Positions 1-8,175 of a stretch of DNA of 64,000 nucleotides are shown one piece after another. The notes below the pieces were generated by a model that saw only the letters and a list, made by a program, of their open reading frames with translations, was not told where the DNA came from and did not search any database. Position numbers and translations under genes: made by a program. How positions within the stretch are numbered: the stretch's first letter is position 1; each line of letters opens with the position of its first letter. Source of the stretch: a bacterium (GTDB lineage Bacteria > RBG-13-66-14); the NCBI GenBank assembly GCA_035528375.1, contig DATKYS010000072.1, positions 1 through 64,000 on the forward strand. Reading direction: 5' to 3'.

Positions 1-17
1 ATTATCTGGGACAATTT

Positions 18-314
18 TTAAAGAGATGTGAGATACGCGACCAGACGGGTCCGCTCGGCGTCGTCTAACTTGGCCCCGTAGCCGACCATGTCGTCCAGGA
101 CGGCGTTCCAGCCCGCCTCGTTCCTCTTCTCGGAAAAAACCCGGTCCAGGGTGTGGCAAACCGTGCAGCGTTCTTCGAGAAGCGCCTTCTCGCCGGTCGA
201 GGTCTCGACGGCGACGGTTCCCCCGGCGGAGGCGTCGTCAGCGGTATTATCCCCCCCGCCGTCACAGGCTATGAGAAGAAGAGCTAAGAATAGGCAGCAT
301 AGCAAGATACGCAT
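18..314 (-). CDS. small monoheme cytochrome c-like lipoprotein
   Basis: A 98-residue protein with a lipoprotein signal (lipobox LLIAC, Cys17) and one heme-binding motif CTVCH (Cys50, Cys53, His54). Met76 is a plausible sixth heme ligand. It would sit as a small electron carrier on the outer face of the inner membrane or in the periplasm. The start is taken at 314 because AGAGGTG lies 6 nt upstream; an in-frame ATG at 347 has no such site and would bury the signal peptide. It follows the PilB-like gene by 57 nt on the same strand, with no terminator seen between them. The electron donor and acceptor cannot be told. Confidence 0.8.
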   Translation of the reverse strand: MRILLCCLFLALLLIACDGGGDNTADDASAGGTVAVETSTGEKALLEERCTVCHTLDRVFSEKRNEAGWNAVLDDMVGYGAKLDDAERTRLVAYLTSL

Positions 315-371
315 TATTTCACCTCTAAGCGGTCTTATACTCGTCATAAATGAGCGGGGTCGTGCATTGGG

Positions 372-1997
372 TCAGCCACCCAGCACACGCTCGATTTCCT
401 CCAGTGTGGTCAGGCCGCGCTTGAACTTCTGTACCGCCGAATGGCGCAGCGTCTGCATCCCCTGCTCCACGGCGTACTCGCGCATGGCCCGCTCGCCGGC
501 CTGCTCGCCGATCATCGTCCGGAGTGCATCGTCAATCATGAGTATCTCGAAGATGCCCACCTGCCCCGCGTAGCCCAGTCCGAGGCAGTTCTCGCAGCCC
601 GAGCCGACGAAGCTGGCCACCCCCTCCATCTCCGAAGGTTTCAGGCCGAATTTTGCCAAAAGCTCCGGCGGGTAGGTTATCGGCTCCTTGCAGTTGGGGC
701 AGATGCGCCTGAGCAGGCGCTGGGCGATGACCGTGTTGAGGCTGGCGGCCAGCATGAACGGCTCCACGCCCATGTTGACCAGACGGTTGATGGTGCTGAC
801 GGCGTCGTTGGTGTGGACGGTGGAGAAGACCAGGTGGCCGGTCAAGGCGGCCTGGATGCAGATGTTGGCCGTCTCGATGTCGCGGACCTCGCCGACCAGA
901 ATAACGTTGGGGTCCTGGCGCAGGAAACCCCGCAGCGCCCGGGCGAAGCTCAACCCTATCTCCGCGTTGGCGTTGACCTGGTTCACCCCGTCCAGCTCGT
1001 ACTCGACCGGGTCCTCCACGGTCATGATGTTGCGGGAGGGGTCGTTCAAAACCTTGACGGCGGCGTAGAGGGTGGTGGTCTTGCCGGAGCCGGTGGGGCC
1101 GGTGACGAGGATGACGCCGTTCTGCACGCCGATGGCATGCTCGAAAACGACCAGCTGCTCCTTGGTGAAGCCCAGCTCCTCCAGGGGGATGTTTATGGTG
1201 GACTTGCGCAAGAGACGCAGGGCCACCTTCTCGCCGGTGATGGTGGGGGCGGTGGAGACGCGGATGTCTATCGGCTCGTCCCGGGCGTCGAAGCGGATGG
1301 CCCCGTCCTGGGGCATGCGCCGCTCGGCGATGTCCAGGTTGGCCATGATTTTCAGGCGGCTGACGATGGCGTCGCGGTACTTGGCCTCGGGGGAGAGGAC
1401 CTCGTGGAGGATGCCGTCCACGCGGTAGCGGATACGGAAGCGGTCGGCGTAGCTCTCCAGGTGGATGTCCGAGGACTTGTGGGCGAGGGCGTCGGCGATG
1501 AGGTCGTTGACGAAGTTGACGATGGGCGCCTCGTCGGTGGAGGTGGGCGCGGCGACGGTCGTCTTCGGCGGTTCGGGGGCCTCGACGATTGGCTCCTCCT
1601 TCTCGGGGGCGGGCCTGGGTTTCGCCTTTTTCTTCTTCGGCGGCTCGAGGCCGTAGAAACGCTCGATGGCGGCCAGCAACTGCTCCCGCGACGCCAACAC
1701 GGGCTGGACGTCGTAGTCGGTGGCGAAACGGGCGGCGTCAATGGCCACCATGTCCCCCGGGTCCACCATGGCCAGCGCCAGGCGGTTCCCCCGGCGTTGG
1801 AGGGGGAGGATGGTGTGCTGTCGGGCGATTTCGGCGGGGACCTTCTTCAGGAGCCCCGCCTCGATCTCGACGTCGGTCAAGTCCACGTAGGGCAGGCCGA
1901 GGTGGCGCGATACGGCCGCCGCCAGCTCGCGGTCGTCCATCAGTCCGCTTTCCAGTGCCGCGGCGATGAAGCTGACGCCCTCCCGGGTCTGAATCAC
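372..1997 (-). CDS. pilB: type II secretion / type IV pilus assembly ATPase (PilB/GspE family)
   Basis: Hexameric ATPase of the PilB/GspE family, which powers pilus or pseudopilus assembly from the cytoplasm. Seen: N-terminal MshEN-type region (about 1-115), a Pro/Lys-rich linker (120-158), Walker A GPTGSGKT (300-307), Asp box near 327-332, Walker B ILVGEVRD, a His box STVHT, and the zinc tetracysteine CPNC...CENC. GTG at 1997 is the first usual start codon, but family-like sequence (LEQTLVESGALSQQDLEQ) continues in frame upstream to about 2066 without a standard start. Removing one C near 2068 would join it to a GTG at 2073. So either a rare start or a one-base error or frameshift lies there. 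No pilin or other pilus gene is in the window. Confidence 0.9.
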   Translation of the reverse strand: MIQTREGVSFIAAALESGLMDDRELAAAVSRHLGLPYVDLTDVEIEAGLLKKVPAEIARQHTILPLQRRGNRLALAMVDPGDMVAIDAARFATDYDVQPVLASREQLLAAIERFYGLEPPKKKKAKPRPAPEKEEPIVEAPEPPKTTVAAPTSTDEAPIVNFVNDLIADALAHKSSDIHLESYADRFRIRYRVDGILHEVLSPEAKYRDAIVSRLKIMANLDIAERRMPQDGAIRFDARDEPIDIRVSTAPTITGEKVALRLLRKSTINIPLEELGFTKEQLVVFEHAIGVQNGVILVTGPTGSGKTTTLYAAVKVLNDPSRNIMTVEDPVEYELDGVNQVNANAEIGLSFARALRGFLRQDPNVILVGEVRDIETANICIQAALTGHLVFSTVHTNDAVSTINRLVNMGVEPFMLAASLNTVIAQRLLRRICPNCKEPITYPPELLAKFGLKPSEMEGVASFVGSGCENCLGLGYAGQVGIFEILMIDDALRTMIGEQAGERAMREYAVEQGMQTLRHSAVQKFKRGLTTLEEIERVLGG

Positions 1998-2098
1998 GAC
2001 GATCTGCTCCAGGTCCTGTTGGGAGAGCGCGCCGGACTCGACCAGGGTCTGTTCCAGGCTGCGGATGGTTCACCCCCGTTCACGTGGGCTTTCAGCCC

Positions 2099-2551
2099 CT
2101 ACACGTGGGTTCGCAGGATGTCGTACACCTCGTGGGCGTTCTCGGCGCCCTTGAGCCACTCACGGAGCGCCGGGGCGTGGAGGAGCCGCGAGATTTCGCC
2201 GAGGAGGATGACCACCTCGGCGGGGTTCCCCGCAGAACCGGCGATGGCGAAGACGAGTCTCACCGGCTGTTCGTCCATGCTCTGCCAGTCCACGTTCACC
2301 GAGGTGACGCCGACGGCCAGCCGCGATTTTGCGAGTTCTCCCAGCCGGCAGTGGGGGAGGGCGACCCCGTGGCCGATTCCGGTGCTTATCAACTCCTCGC
2401 GGGCTCCGATGGCCTCCGCTATGGTCGCGGCGTCGTGGAGCTCGTCCCGGAGGAGCTCCGCCATCTCGGCGATTATCCCCTCCTTCGTATCCGCCGCCAG
2501 GGGGACACGGATGCGCTCGAGGGTGAGGTAATTCAACAGAAGCTCGGACAC
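2099..2551 (-). CDS. PTS EIIA domain protein, PtsN-like (fructose/mannitol-type EIIA)
   Basis: A stand-alone 150-residue EIIA domain of the fructose/mannitol class. The phosphorylation site is His67 in the motif ALPHCR, matching the usual ALPHAR of PtsN and FruA. No EIIB, EIIC, HPr or EI gene is nearby, so a regulatory role like PtsN (nitrogen PTS) is more likely than sugar uptake; this is inference. GTG start at 2551 with GAAGAG upstream. The gene begins 2 nt after the MerR-like stop codon and ends about 30 nt before the PilB coding frame, so the three are probably co-transcribed. Confidence 0.82.
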   Translation of the reverse strand: MSELLLNYLTLERIRVPLAADTKEGIIAEMAELLRDELHDAATIAEAIGAREELISTGIGHGVALPHCRLGELAKSRLAVGVTSVNVDWQSMDEQPVRLVFAIAGSAGNPAEVVILLGEISRLLHAPALREWLKGAENAHEVYDILRTHV

Positions 2552-2553
2552 TG

Positions 2554-2871
2554 CTACTCTTCCAGAATCTGCCTGACCTGTGAGAGCTCATCGCGTACGT
2601 GCCGGAGCCTCTCCGTGAGCTTCGCCCCGTCGGGCGTTCCCGCTTTGTCCAGGGCGAGCTGACGGCGCGCACCGGCGATGGTGAGCCCCACCTCGTCCAA
2701 CAGGAGCTCCAGGCGCAGGACGAGCCCCAGGGCCTCGTAGGTGAGGAAGACCTCGTCCTCCTCCTCGAGGGCCAGCTCCCGCAGCTCGGGGAATTCCGAG
2801 AGCCAGTAGGAGACTTTGGTCACCGGCACGCCGGTCATCCGTTCGACCTGACCCAGACTGAAGCGTTCCAA
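2554..2871 (-). CDS. MerR-like winged-helix regulator
   Basis: A 105-residue protein whose first 70 residues fit a MerR-type winged helix-turn-helix: FSLGQVERMTGV..VSYWLSEFPEL. A helical tail (LTERLRHVRDELSQVRQIL) could form the antiparallel dimer coiled coil. There is no separate ligand domain and no metal-binding cysteine, so the inducer is unknown. This size and tail resemble the short MerR-like regulators common next to housekeeping genes in uncultivated bacteria. It is 9 nt downstream of plsY and 2 nt upstream of the EIIA gene, inside a continuous minus-strand operon. DNA targets cannot be deduced. Confidence 0.75.
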   Translation of the reverse strand: MERFSLGQVERMTGVPVTKVSYWLSEFPELRELALEEEDEVFLTYEALGLVLRLELLLDEVGLTIAGARRQLALDKAGTPDGAKLTERLRHVRDELSQVRQILEE

Positions 2872-2880
2872 GGGGGCTCC

Positions 2881-3519
2881 TTACGGTTTCGGGGATTTCC
2901 CCCCACCGGACGAAGGGGCGTTCTCCCGACCCTCGCGCAGCCTCTTCAGGTTGCTCCTGTGCATGAATATTACCAGAGCCGCCGCCAGAACGCCAAACCC
3001 GAACAGAATCCAGTTCATCCCGTTCCCGGTGAGGCCGAAGACCGTTATGACCGCCGGGTAGGCCACCGAGGCGGAGATGGTGGCCACGGAGACGATGCGG
3101 GTGGCGAAGGCCACGATTAAAAAGAGGCCCAGGGTGACGAGGCCGATCCAGGGGTCAAGGGCCACCGCCGCGCCGACGCCGGCCATCGCACCCTTGCCGC
3201 CCCGGAAGCCCAGGAAGGGTGTGAAGATGTGCCCCAGCATGACGGCCAGCATCAGCGCGCAGCCGTAGAGGGTGGGGTCGAGCCAGGTTACGGGGAAGAG
3301 TTGGGGGAGGAAATAGACACCGACAAAACCCTTGGCGCCGTCCAGAATGTAGGCCAGAACCCCGGGGACTTTTCCGCAGGTGCGCAGGACGTTGGTGGCT
3401 CCGACGTTCTTCGACCCCTCTTCGCGCAGGTCAATGCCCCGCCAGAGCCTGGCGACGAGCCAGCTCCAGGGGACGGAGCCCCAGACGACGGCGACGAGAA
3501 GGCCCAGGGTGAAGGTCAA
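2881..3519 (-). CDS. plsY: acyl-phosphate:glycerol-3-phosphate acyltransferase PlsY
   Basis: Integral membrane enzyme that transfers an acyl group from acyl-phosphate to glycerol-3-phosphate, the first step of phospholipid synthesis. Seen: several hydrophobic helices, the signature GSKNVGATNVLR near residue 35 and GFRGGKG, both diagnostic of PlsY. Length 212 residues is normal. The start is TTG at 3519, overlapping the der stop codon as TTGA, with GGGGA 5 nt upstream; the longer open frame upstream lies antiphase inside der and is not coding. Its acyl-phosphate supplier PlsX is not in the window. fabG (17113-17847) and cdsA (54450-55292) act in the same lipid pathway. Confidence 0.95.
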   Translation of the reverse strand: MTFTLGLLVAVVWGSVPWSWLVARLWRGIDLREEGSKNVGATNVLRTCGKVPGVLAYILDGAKGFVGVYFLPQLFPVTWLDPTLYGCALMLAVMLGHIFTPFLGFRGGKGAMAGVGAAVALDPWIGLVTLGLFLIVAFATRIVSVATISASVAYPAVITVFGLTGNGMNWILFGFGVLAAALVIFMHRSNLKRLREGRENAPSSGGGKSPKP

Positions 3520-4904
3520 CGGCGTCCCCGCTTGTTCGACGCGCCGCCGGAAACGCTCCGGACGGCGTCGGTAGCCCCCTTCCGCCGGCGGGGCCCCTTC
3601 TCCGTTTTGTACTCGACGAAGAGCGGCACACCCGCCCAGCCGCCGGCCTCGCGCAGCCGGTTCTCCAGGAAGCGCCGCCAGGAGAAATGAAGCTCCGCCG
3701 CGCGGTTGGTGAAGACGGTGAAACCGGGCGGCCCGGCGTTGGTCTGCACGGCGTAGAGCAGATTCACCTCTTTTCCCCGATAAAGGGGCGGCGGGTGGTC
3801 CTCCTGGGCTTTCTGTACGACGCGGTTCAGCTCCGGCGTGGGCATCTTCCGCCCGAAGGACTCCGCCACCCGGCCGATTTCGTCCATCAGGAGCTTGAGG
3901 CCGAGCCCTTCGGTGGCGCTGGTGAAGGCCACCGGGATGTGGGCGGCGAAGCCCAGGAGCCCGTGGGCGTCCTCGGTCAGCCGTCGCCTTTCCGTGCGGT
4001 TCAGCTCCACCAGGTCGCACTTGTTGAAGACCAGAATCGCCGCCCGGCCCTCTTCCAACGCGTAGCCCAGAATCTTCGCGTCCTGGGTCACCAATCCCTG
4101 CACGGCGTCCACCAGCATGAGCACGAGGCGGCTGCGGCGGATGTGCTCCAGGGCGCGCACCACGGTGAGCCGTTCGAGGAGCTCACCGCGGACCTTCTTC
4201 TTTTTTCGCAGCCCGGCGGTGTCCACCAGGAGGTAGTCCTGTCCGCCGTATTTAAAAGGCACCCCCACGGCGTCGCGGGTGGTCCCCGGGACCTCCGAGG
4301 TTATCAGGCGGTTATCCCCGACCAGGGCGTTGACCAGTGAGCTCTTGCCCGAGTTGGGCCGCCCGACGATGGCGATGGGGAAAGGCCCGGCGTCCGGCTC
4401 TTCCCGAAAACCGCCCACGCGGCCCTCGATGGCTTCCAGAAGTTTTTTAAAGTTCCGCTTGCCCTTTGCCGAGAGCGGGATGACATCGGCGTCGAGCCCC
4501 AGTGAATAGAAATCGGCGGCGGCGGTCTCCAGCCGTTCGTTGTCGGCTTTGTTGGCCACGACGACGAGCGGTGCGCCCAGCCGGCGGAGTGCGTCGGCTA
4601 TCTCGGAATCTTCGGGCAACAGGCCGTCTATGACGTCCACCACGAAGAGGACGAGATCGGCTTCGGCGAGGGCGATGCGACGCTGCTCGTCCACGAGCTG
4701 GCGCATCTCGGGGTCGGACTGGTCCCAGCCGCCGGTATCCACGACCCCGAACCGGCCGAAGGGCCAGTGCGCCTCGGCGTACATCCGGTCCCGCGTCACG
4801 CCGGGTATGGCGTCCACGATGGCCAGCCGCCGCCCGATGAGGCGGTTGAACAGGGTGGACTTCCCCACGTTGGTCCGGCCGACGATGACGACGGTGGGCG
4901 GCAT
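3516..4904 (-). CDS. der: ribosome-assembly GTPase Der (EngA)
   Basis: Double-GTPase required for 50S ribosomal subunit maturation. Two GTPase domains are visible: the first with GRTNVGKST, DTGGW and NKAD, the second with GRPNSGKSS, DTAGLR and NKCD, followed by the C-terminal KH-like domain. Length 462 residues is typical, with a short basic tail (SNKRGRR). It starts on the ATGA that also ends the nucleotidyltransferase gene and ends in the TTGA that starts plsY. Such tight coupling to lipid and cell-wall genes is frequent for der-plsY pairs. Confidence 0.97.
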   Translation of the reverse strand: MPPTVVIVGRTNVGKSTLFNRLIGRRLAIVDAIPGVTRDRMYAEAHWPFGRFGVVDTGGWDQSDPEMRQLVDEQRRIALAEADLVLFVVDVIDGLLPEDSEIADALRRLGAPLVVVANKADNERLETAAADFYSLGLDADVIPLSAKGKRNFKKLLEAIEGRVGGFREEPDAGPFPIAIVGRPNSGKSSLVNALVGDNRLITSEVPGTTRDAVGVPFKYGGQDYLLVDTAGLRKKKKVRGELLERLTVVRALEHIRRSRLVLMLVDAVQGLVTQDAKILGYALEEGRAAILVFNKCDLVELNRTERRRLTEDAHGLLGFAAHIPVAFTSATEGLGLKLLMDEIGRVAESFGRKMPTPELNRVVQKAQEDHPPPLYRGKEVNLLYAVQTNAGPPGFTVFTNRAAELHFSWRRFLENRLREAGGWAGVPLFVEYKTEKGPRRRKGATDAVRSVSGGASNKRGRR

Positions 4905-5662
4905 CAGAGGAGCTCGTCCAGCTCGGCGGGATCGGTGAAATCCCGGGGCAGTAGGCCCTGGTCGTCCAGCAGGGCGAGGTAGGCGTCGAAAAGTTTTTCG
5001 GCCAGTGTCACGACGGTTTCAAAATCTTGAGCGCGCCACAGGGCGGGCGCCGTCTCCGCGTACCCCGCGGGCAGGAGCGGGAAGCCGGCGGCGTCGGCCA
5101 GCCCCCGGGAGTAGTCGTGGGTCACCCAGCGGCGGTTCAAGAGGCACAGGACGAGGTTCATCTCCAGGAGAAATTCGCAGATCGCGGGGTGGAGGTCGTC
5201 GGGGGCCTCCCGCACGGCGCAGGAGCGGATGCGGCCGTAGGACTCGAAGACCAGTTCGGGCAGCTTTTTTACCAGATAATCGCGGAAGCTTTCCGGAGGG
5301 ACCGATTCGCCCAGCTCGAGCCACTTCGGCACCCAGTCGCCGTCGCCGGCCAGCGGCTCCAGCACGGAGAGAATCCCCATCACGACCGGCCACTCGCTGG
5401 ACGGCTCGGTGAGAAGCCGTTCCAGCACTTCCAGCCTCTTCACCGTCACGACCACGTGGATGCCGTGGTAGCGGAAGATTACCGTTTCCAGCGGGCAGAG
5501 GTCGTCCACCACGCAGAAGAGCTCGAGGTCGCTCCACGGGGTGTCGGTTCCGCGCATGGTCGAACCGTAGAGGCCGCACAGGAGGAGGTCCTCCCCGAGC
5601 CGCTCGGAGAGCGACTGGGCCAGGCGCAGCGCCAGGTAGTAACGGTTGTCCTGGTCAAGCAT
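4904..5662 (-). CDS. nucleotidyltransferase-fold protein of unknown substrate
   Basis: A 252-residue protein with a polymerase-beta-type nucleotidyltransferase signature: GS (residues 33-34), ten residues, then DxE (Asp45, Glu47). The third acidic residue could be one of several in the following strand. The C-terminal half is helical and recalls kanamycin-nucleotidyltransferase-type proteins, but no antibiotic substrate can be claimed. It starts inside the last codons of murE (8 nt overlap) and ends on the ATG of der, so it is translated with housekeeping genes. That argues for a core role rather than acquired resistance. The substrate is not recognised. Confidence 0.7.
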   Translation of the reverse strand: MLDQDNRYYLALRLAQSLSERLGEDLLLCGLYGSTMRGTDTPWSDLELFCVVDDLCPLETVIFRYHGIHVVVTVKRLEVLERLLTEPSSEWPVVMGILSVLEPLAGDGDWVPKWLELGESVPPESFRDYLVKKLPELVFESYGRIRSCAVREAPDDLHPAICEFLLEMNLVLCLLNRRWVTHDYSRGLADAAGFPLLPAGYAETAPALWRAQDFETVVTLAEKLFDAYLALLDDQGLLPRDFTDPAELDELL

Positions 5663-7145
5663 CGTCGGGACGGGGGCCCTTCACCCCGGCTTGCTCGCGA
5701 GTGAGGCTGAAATACTCCAGGCAGAGGTCTATGTCGTTGGAGATCTCCACGTGGTCGGCGAATTTCAGCCGGTACTCGTCGCCCTTTCCGGCGACGATGA
5801 CGAGGTCGCCCTTCCGCGCCAGGGCGAGGGCCCGGTGTATCGCCTCCCGGCGGTCGAGGACGATCGAGAGCTCGCAGGAGCCGTCAATGACGCCGGAGGC
5901 TATGCTTTCCGCGATTTTCGCCGGATCCTCGCGGCGCGGATCCTCGGTGGTCAGGATGACCACGTCGGCCAGCTCCCCGGCGACGCGGCCCATGTCCGGT
6001 CGTTTGGCGGCGTCCCGTTCCCCGGCGGAGCCGATGACGATTATCACCCGGCCCGCGGCGATGCGCCGGGCGGCGGTGAGCGCCTTGGCGATGCCGTCGG
6101 GCGTGTGGGCGTAGTCCACCACGACGTCGTAGTCCGACCCCACCTCGAGGAAGTGGAAGCGTCCCGGAATCTGGGGCAGCGTTTTAAGGCCCCCGGCGAT
6201 GGCCGCGTCGTCCACCCCGAGCCCCCGGGCCAACCCGACGGCCAGGAGCGCGTTGTAAACGTCGTACTCGCCGACCAGCGGGGTTTCTATGGGCAATTTC
6301 CAAAAATCCTGGACCGCGGTGAAGGCCAGGGAGCGGCGGCCGTAGCGTATCCCCTCGGCGCGCAGCTCCGCGGTTTCCCCGAGCCCGTACAGAACGCGCC
6401 GGCCGCCGGGGACGGGCGTCCCGGCCACCAGCGGGTCGTCGGCGTTCAACAGGGCGACGGCCCCGGGCTCCAGTTGAGTGAACAGACGACACTTGGTGGC
6501 GTAGTAGCCCTCCAGCCGCCGGTGGTAGTCCAGGTGCTCCCGGGTGACGTTGGTGAAGCCCGCCGCGGCGAACACCAGGCCGTCAGTCCGCCTCTGGTCC
6601 AGAGCGTGGCTGGTCACCTCCATCACCACGTCCCGGAATCCCGAATCCACCGCCTCCCGCAAGAGGCCGTGGAGCTTGAGCGGCTCCGGCGTCGTCCAGT
6701 CCGCTTCCTCCCAACGGTCGCCGAGCCAGTAGCCCGTCGTCCCCAGCAGGGCCGCTTTCCGCCCCGCCGATCCCAGGATGCTCGCGATGATGTGGGCGCT
6801 GGTGGTCTTGCCGTTGGTTCCGGTGACGCCGACCAGGCGCAGTTTTTCCGCCGGGCGGCCGAACCAGTGGGCGGCGATCTGAGCCAGGGCCAGTCGCGGG
6901 TCCTCGCTCGTCGCCCAGGGCACGATCACCCCGGCCGGGGGTGGCGCAGGTGCTAAAACCGCCGCGGCGCGGCGTTCCAAGGCGTTGCCCAGGTAGGCCA
7001 GGGCGTCGTGACCCACACCGCCCATGGCGACGAAGAGGGTCCCCGGCTCGACCCGGCGGGAGTCGTAGGCGATTTTTTTTATTTCCGTGTCGCCCCGGAC
7101 GAGCACCGCCGCCGGTACGTTTGAGATGAGGGCGCTGAAGCGCAT
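5655..7145 (-). CDS. murE: UDP-N-acetylmuramoyl-L-alanyl-D-glutamate ligase MurE (probably meso-DAP adding)
   Basis: Cytoplasmic Mur ligase that adds the third amino acid to the peptidoglycan stem peptide using ATP. Seen: N-terminal MurE domain (KKIAYDSRRVEPGTLFVAMGG), ATP loop GVTGTNGKTTSAHI, the central substrate region, and the C-terminal motif EDPRREDP. That motif corresponds to DNPR of diaminopimelate-adding enzymes; the Arg is kept, Asn is Asp. Length 496 residues is normal. GGGGGAG precedes the ATG, and a promoter lies at 7172-7201. It heads the minus-strand operon running to at least 2099. murF, mraY and other dcw genes are absent here, so murE is outside the usual cluster. Confidence 0.96.
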   Translation of the reverse strand: MRFSALISNVPAAVLVRGDTEIKKIAYDSRRVEPGTLFVAMGGVGHDALAYLGNALERRAAAVLAPAPPPAGVIVPWATSEDPRLALAQIAAHWFGRPAEKLRLVGVTGTNGKTTSAHIIASILGSAGRKAALLGTTGYWLGDRWEEADWTTPEPLKLHGLLREAVDSGFRDVVMEVTSHALDQRRTDGLVFAAAGFTNVTREHLDYHRRLEGYYATKCRLFTQLEPGAVALLNADDPLVAGTPVPGGRRVLYGLGETAELRAEGIRYGRRSLAFTAVQDFWKLPIETPLVGEYDVYNALLAVGLARGLGVDDAAIAGGLKTLPQIPGRFHFLEVGSDYDVVVDYAHTPDGIAKALTAARRIAAGRVIIVIGSAGERDAAKRPDMGRVAGELADVVILTTEDPRREDPAKIAESIASGVIDGSCELSIVLDRREAIHRALALARKGDLVIVAGKGDEYRLKFADHVEISNDIDLCLEYFSLTREQAGVKGPRPDDA

Positions 7146-7171
7146 GGGGCTCCCCCATTCGTTTGAATGTC

Positions 7172-7201
7172 ATGGTATCACCGGGAGCGTCGGGCTGGCA
7201 A
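7172..7201 (-). promoter_or_regulatory. sigma70-type promoter for the murE operon
   Basis: On the minus strand TTGCCA and TACCAT are separated by 18 nt, about 26 nt upstream of the murE ATG. The form matches the other promoters in this window. Confidence 0.5.
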
Positions 7202-7229
7202 GCCCGGTCGTGGGGCGAAACGGTTTCCA

Positions 7230-7470
7230 TCTCCCCGTGGGAGAAGGATTGCCTTACGGGGATGGGAGTGAGGGTTGCCTTAGAAAGAAACGGGAGGGTC
7301 AGGAGACCCTCCCCTACGGGTAAGGTGTGAATCGTGCATCACTCTCGTAGGGGCCGACCTTTAGGTAGGCCAATTTCCTCTCCCTTCTGGGGAGAGGTTT
7401 AGGGTGAAGGGCGGGATTTGCAACGGAAGAGGCGGCCCGCAGAGGGGCCGCCCTACATCCGGGTGAAAAG
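7230..7470. repeat. intergenic cluster of REP-like GC-rich hairpins (cluster 1)
   Basis: The 478-base gap between divergent murE and dCMP deaminase has no gene. It holds several short palindromes: GGGAGGGTC/GACCCTCCC ending in CTAC (7292-7317), GTAGGGGCCGACC with its partner arm (7347-7371), a CTCTCCC/GGGAGAG unit (7378-7396) and GGCGGCCC/GGGGCCGCC ending in CCCTAC (7431-7455). The same families recur at 11242-11700, 16894-17085, 34138-34700, 38540-38770 and 58403-58570. Most have GTAG (or its complement CTAC) flanking the hairpin, as REP elements do. Confidence 0.75.
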
Positions 7471-7574
7471 CGGTCAATATTGCAGCGTGTATATGTGAAA
7501 ATCCGCCACTAAGCATGTCCGTCGCGCATCGTACCTGCGGTCACGCGCACCGCGACCGGGCGGACAAGAACGCC

Positions 7575-7603
7575 TTGCCCGCGCCCCGGTCCTCTGGTAC
7601 AAT
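7575..7603 (+). promoter_or_regulatory. sigma70-type promoter for dCMP deaminase
   Basis: TTGCCC, 17-nt spacer, TACAAT, with TGG just before the -10 (extended -10). The start codon is 20 nt downstream. Confidence 0.7.
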
Positions 7604-7623
7604 GCGCCTTCCGAGGGAGCACG

Positions 7624-8085
7624 ATGGGCAGGCCGTCCTGGGACGAGTACTTCATGCAGATCGCCGGGCTGGTGTCCACGCGCTCGACCTGCCTGCGGCG
7701 CAGGGTCGGGGCGGTGCTGGTCCGCGACAGGACCATACTGGCGACGGGCTACAACGGCGCTCCCCGGGGGTTGAAGCACTGCGCGGAGTTGGGCGGCTGC
7801 TACCGGGAACAACTGGGTGTGCCGTCCGGCGAGCGCCACGAAATCTGCCGGGGGACGCACGCCGAGCAGAACGCCATCGCCCAGGCCGCCCTGGTCGGTG
7901 TATCCACCAAGGATTCCACCATCTACGTGACGATCCACCCCTGCAGCATCTGCACGAAAATCCTGTTGAACGCGGGCGTGAGGAGGGTGGTCTACGCCGA
8001 GGGCTACCCCGACGAACTGGCCCGTTACCTGATCGAGGAGGCCCGGAACCTGGGTTTGTTGGAGGTCATCTGCCTGGGGGAGTAG
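7624..8085 (+). CDS. deoxycytidylate (dCMP) deaminase
   Basis: Zinc enzyme converting dCMP to dUMP for thymidylate synthesis. The zinc site is clear: HAEQNAI (His ligand plus catalytic Glu) and PCSICTK (two Cys ligands). The protein starts with a typical dCMP-deaminase N-terminus ([15 protein letters not shown]) and is 153 residues long, the normal size. GAGGGAG precedes the ATG, and a strong promoter lies at 7575-7603. A long hairpin (8121-8151) separates it from the next gene, so it is probably transcribed alone or with reduced read-through. Confidence 0.95.
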   Translation: MGRPSWDEYFMQIAGLVSTRSTCLRRRVGAVLVRDRTILATGYNGAPRGLKHCAELGGCYREQLGVPSGERHEICRGTHAEQNAIAQAALVGVSTKDSTIYVTIHPCSICTKILLNAGVRRVVYAEGYPDELARYLIEEARNLGLLEVICLGE

Positions 8086-8120
8086 AGCGATCGGCGGCGC
8101 ACTTTGGGATAACGCTGTTG

Positions 8121-8151
8121 AGAGGACGAGGGGTTTAAACCCCTTGCCTCT
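8121..8151. terminator. hairpin between dCMP deaminase and the dehydrogenase-like gene
   Basis: AGAGG..AGGGGTTTAAACCCCT..CCTCT forms a nested inverted repeat. It lacks a clear T-run, so termination is uncertain. Related AAGGGG/CCCCTT hairpins occur at 51055-51076 and 56979-57001. Confidence 0.4.
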
Positions 8152-8175
8152 GACACGGGATGAGGAGGGCCTGGG

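Noticed and set aside
441-2531. Long plus-strand open frame opposite pilB and the EIIA gene
   Set aside because: It is the antisense of two recognised genes; GC-rich DNA gives long shadow frames. No family match and no ribosome site.
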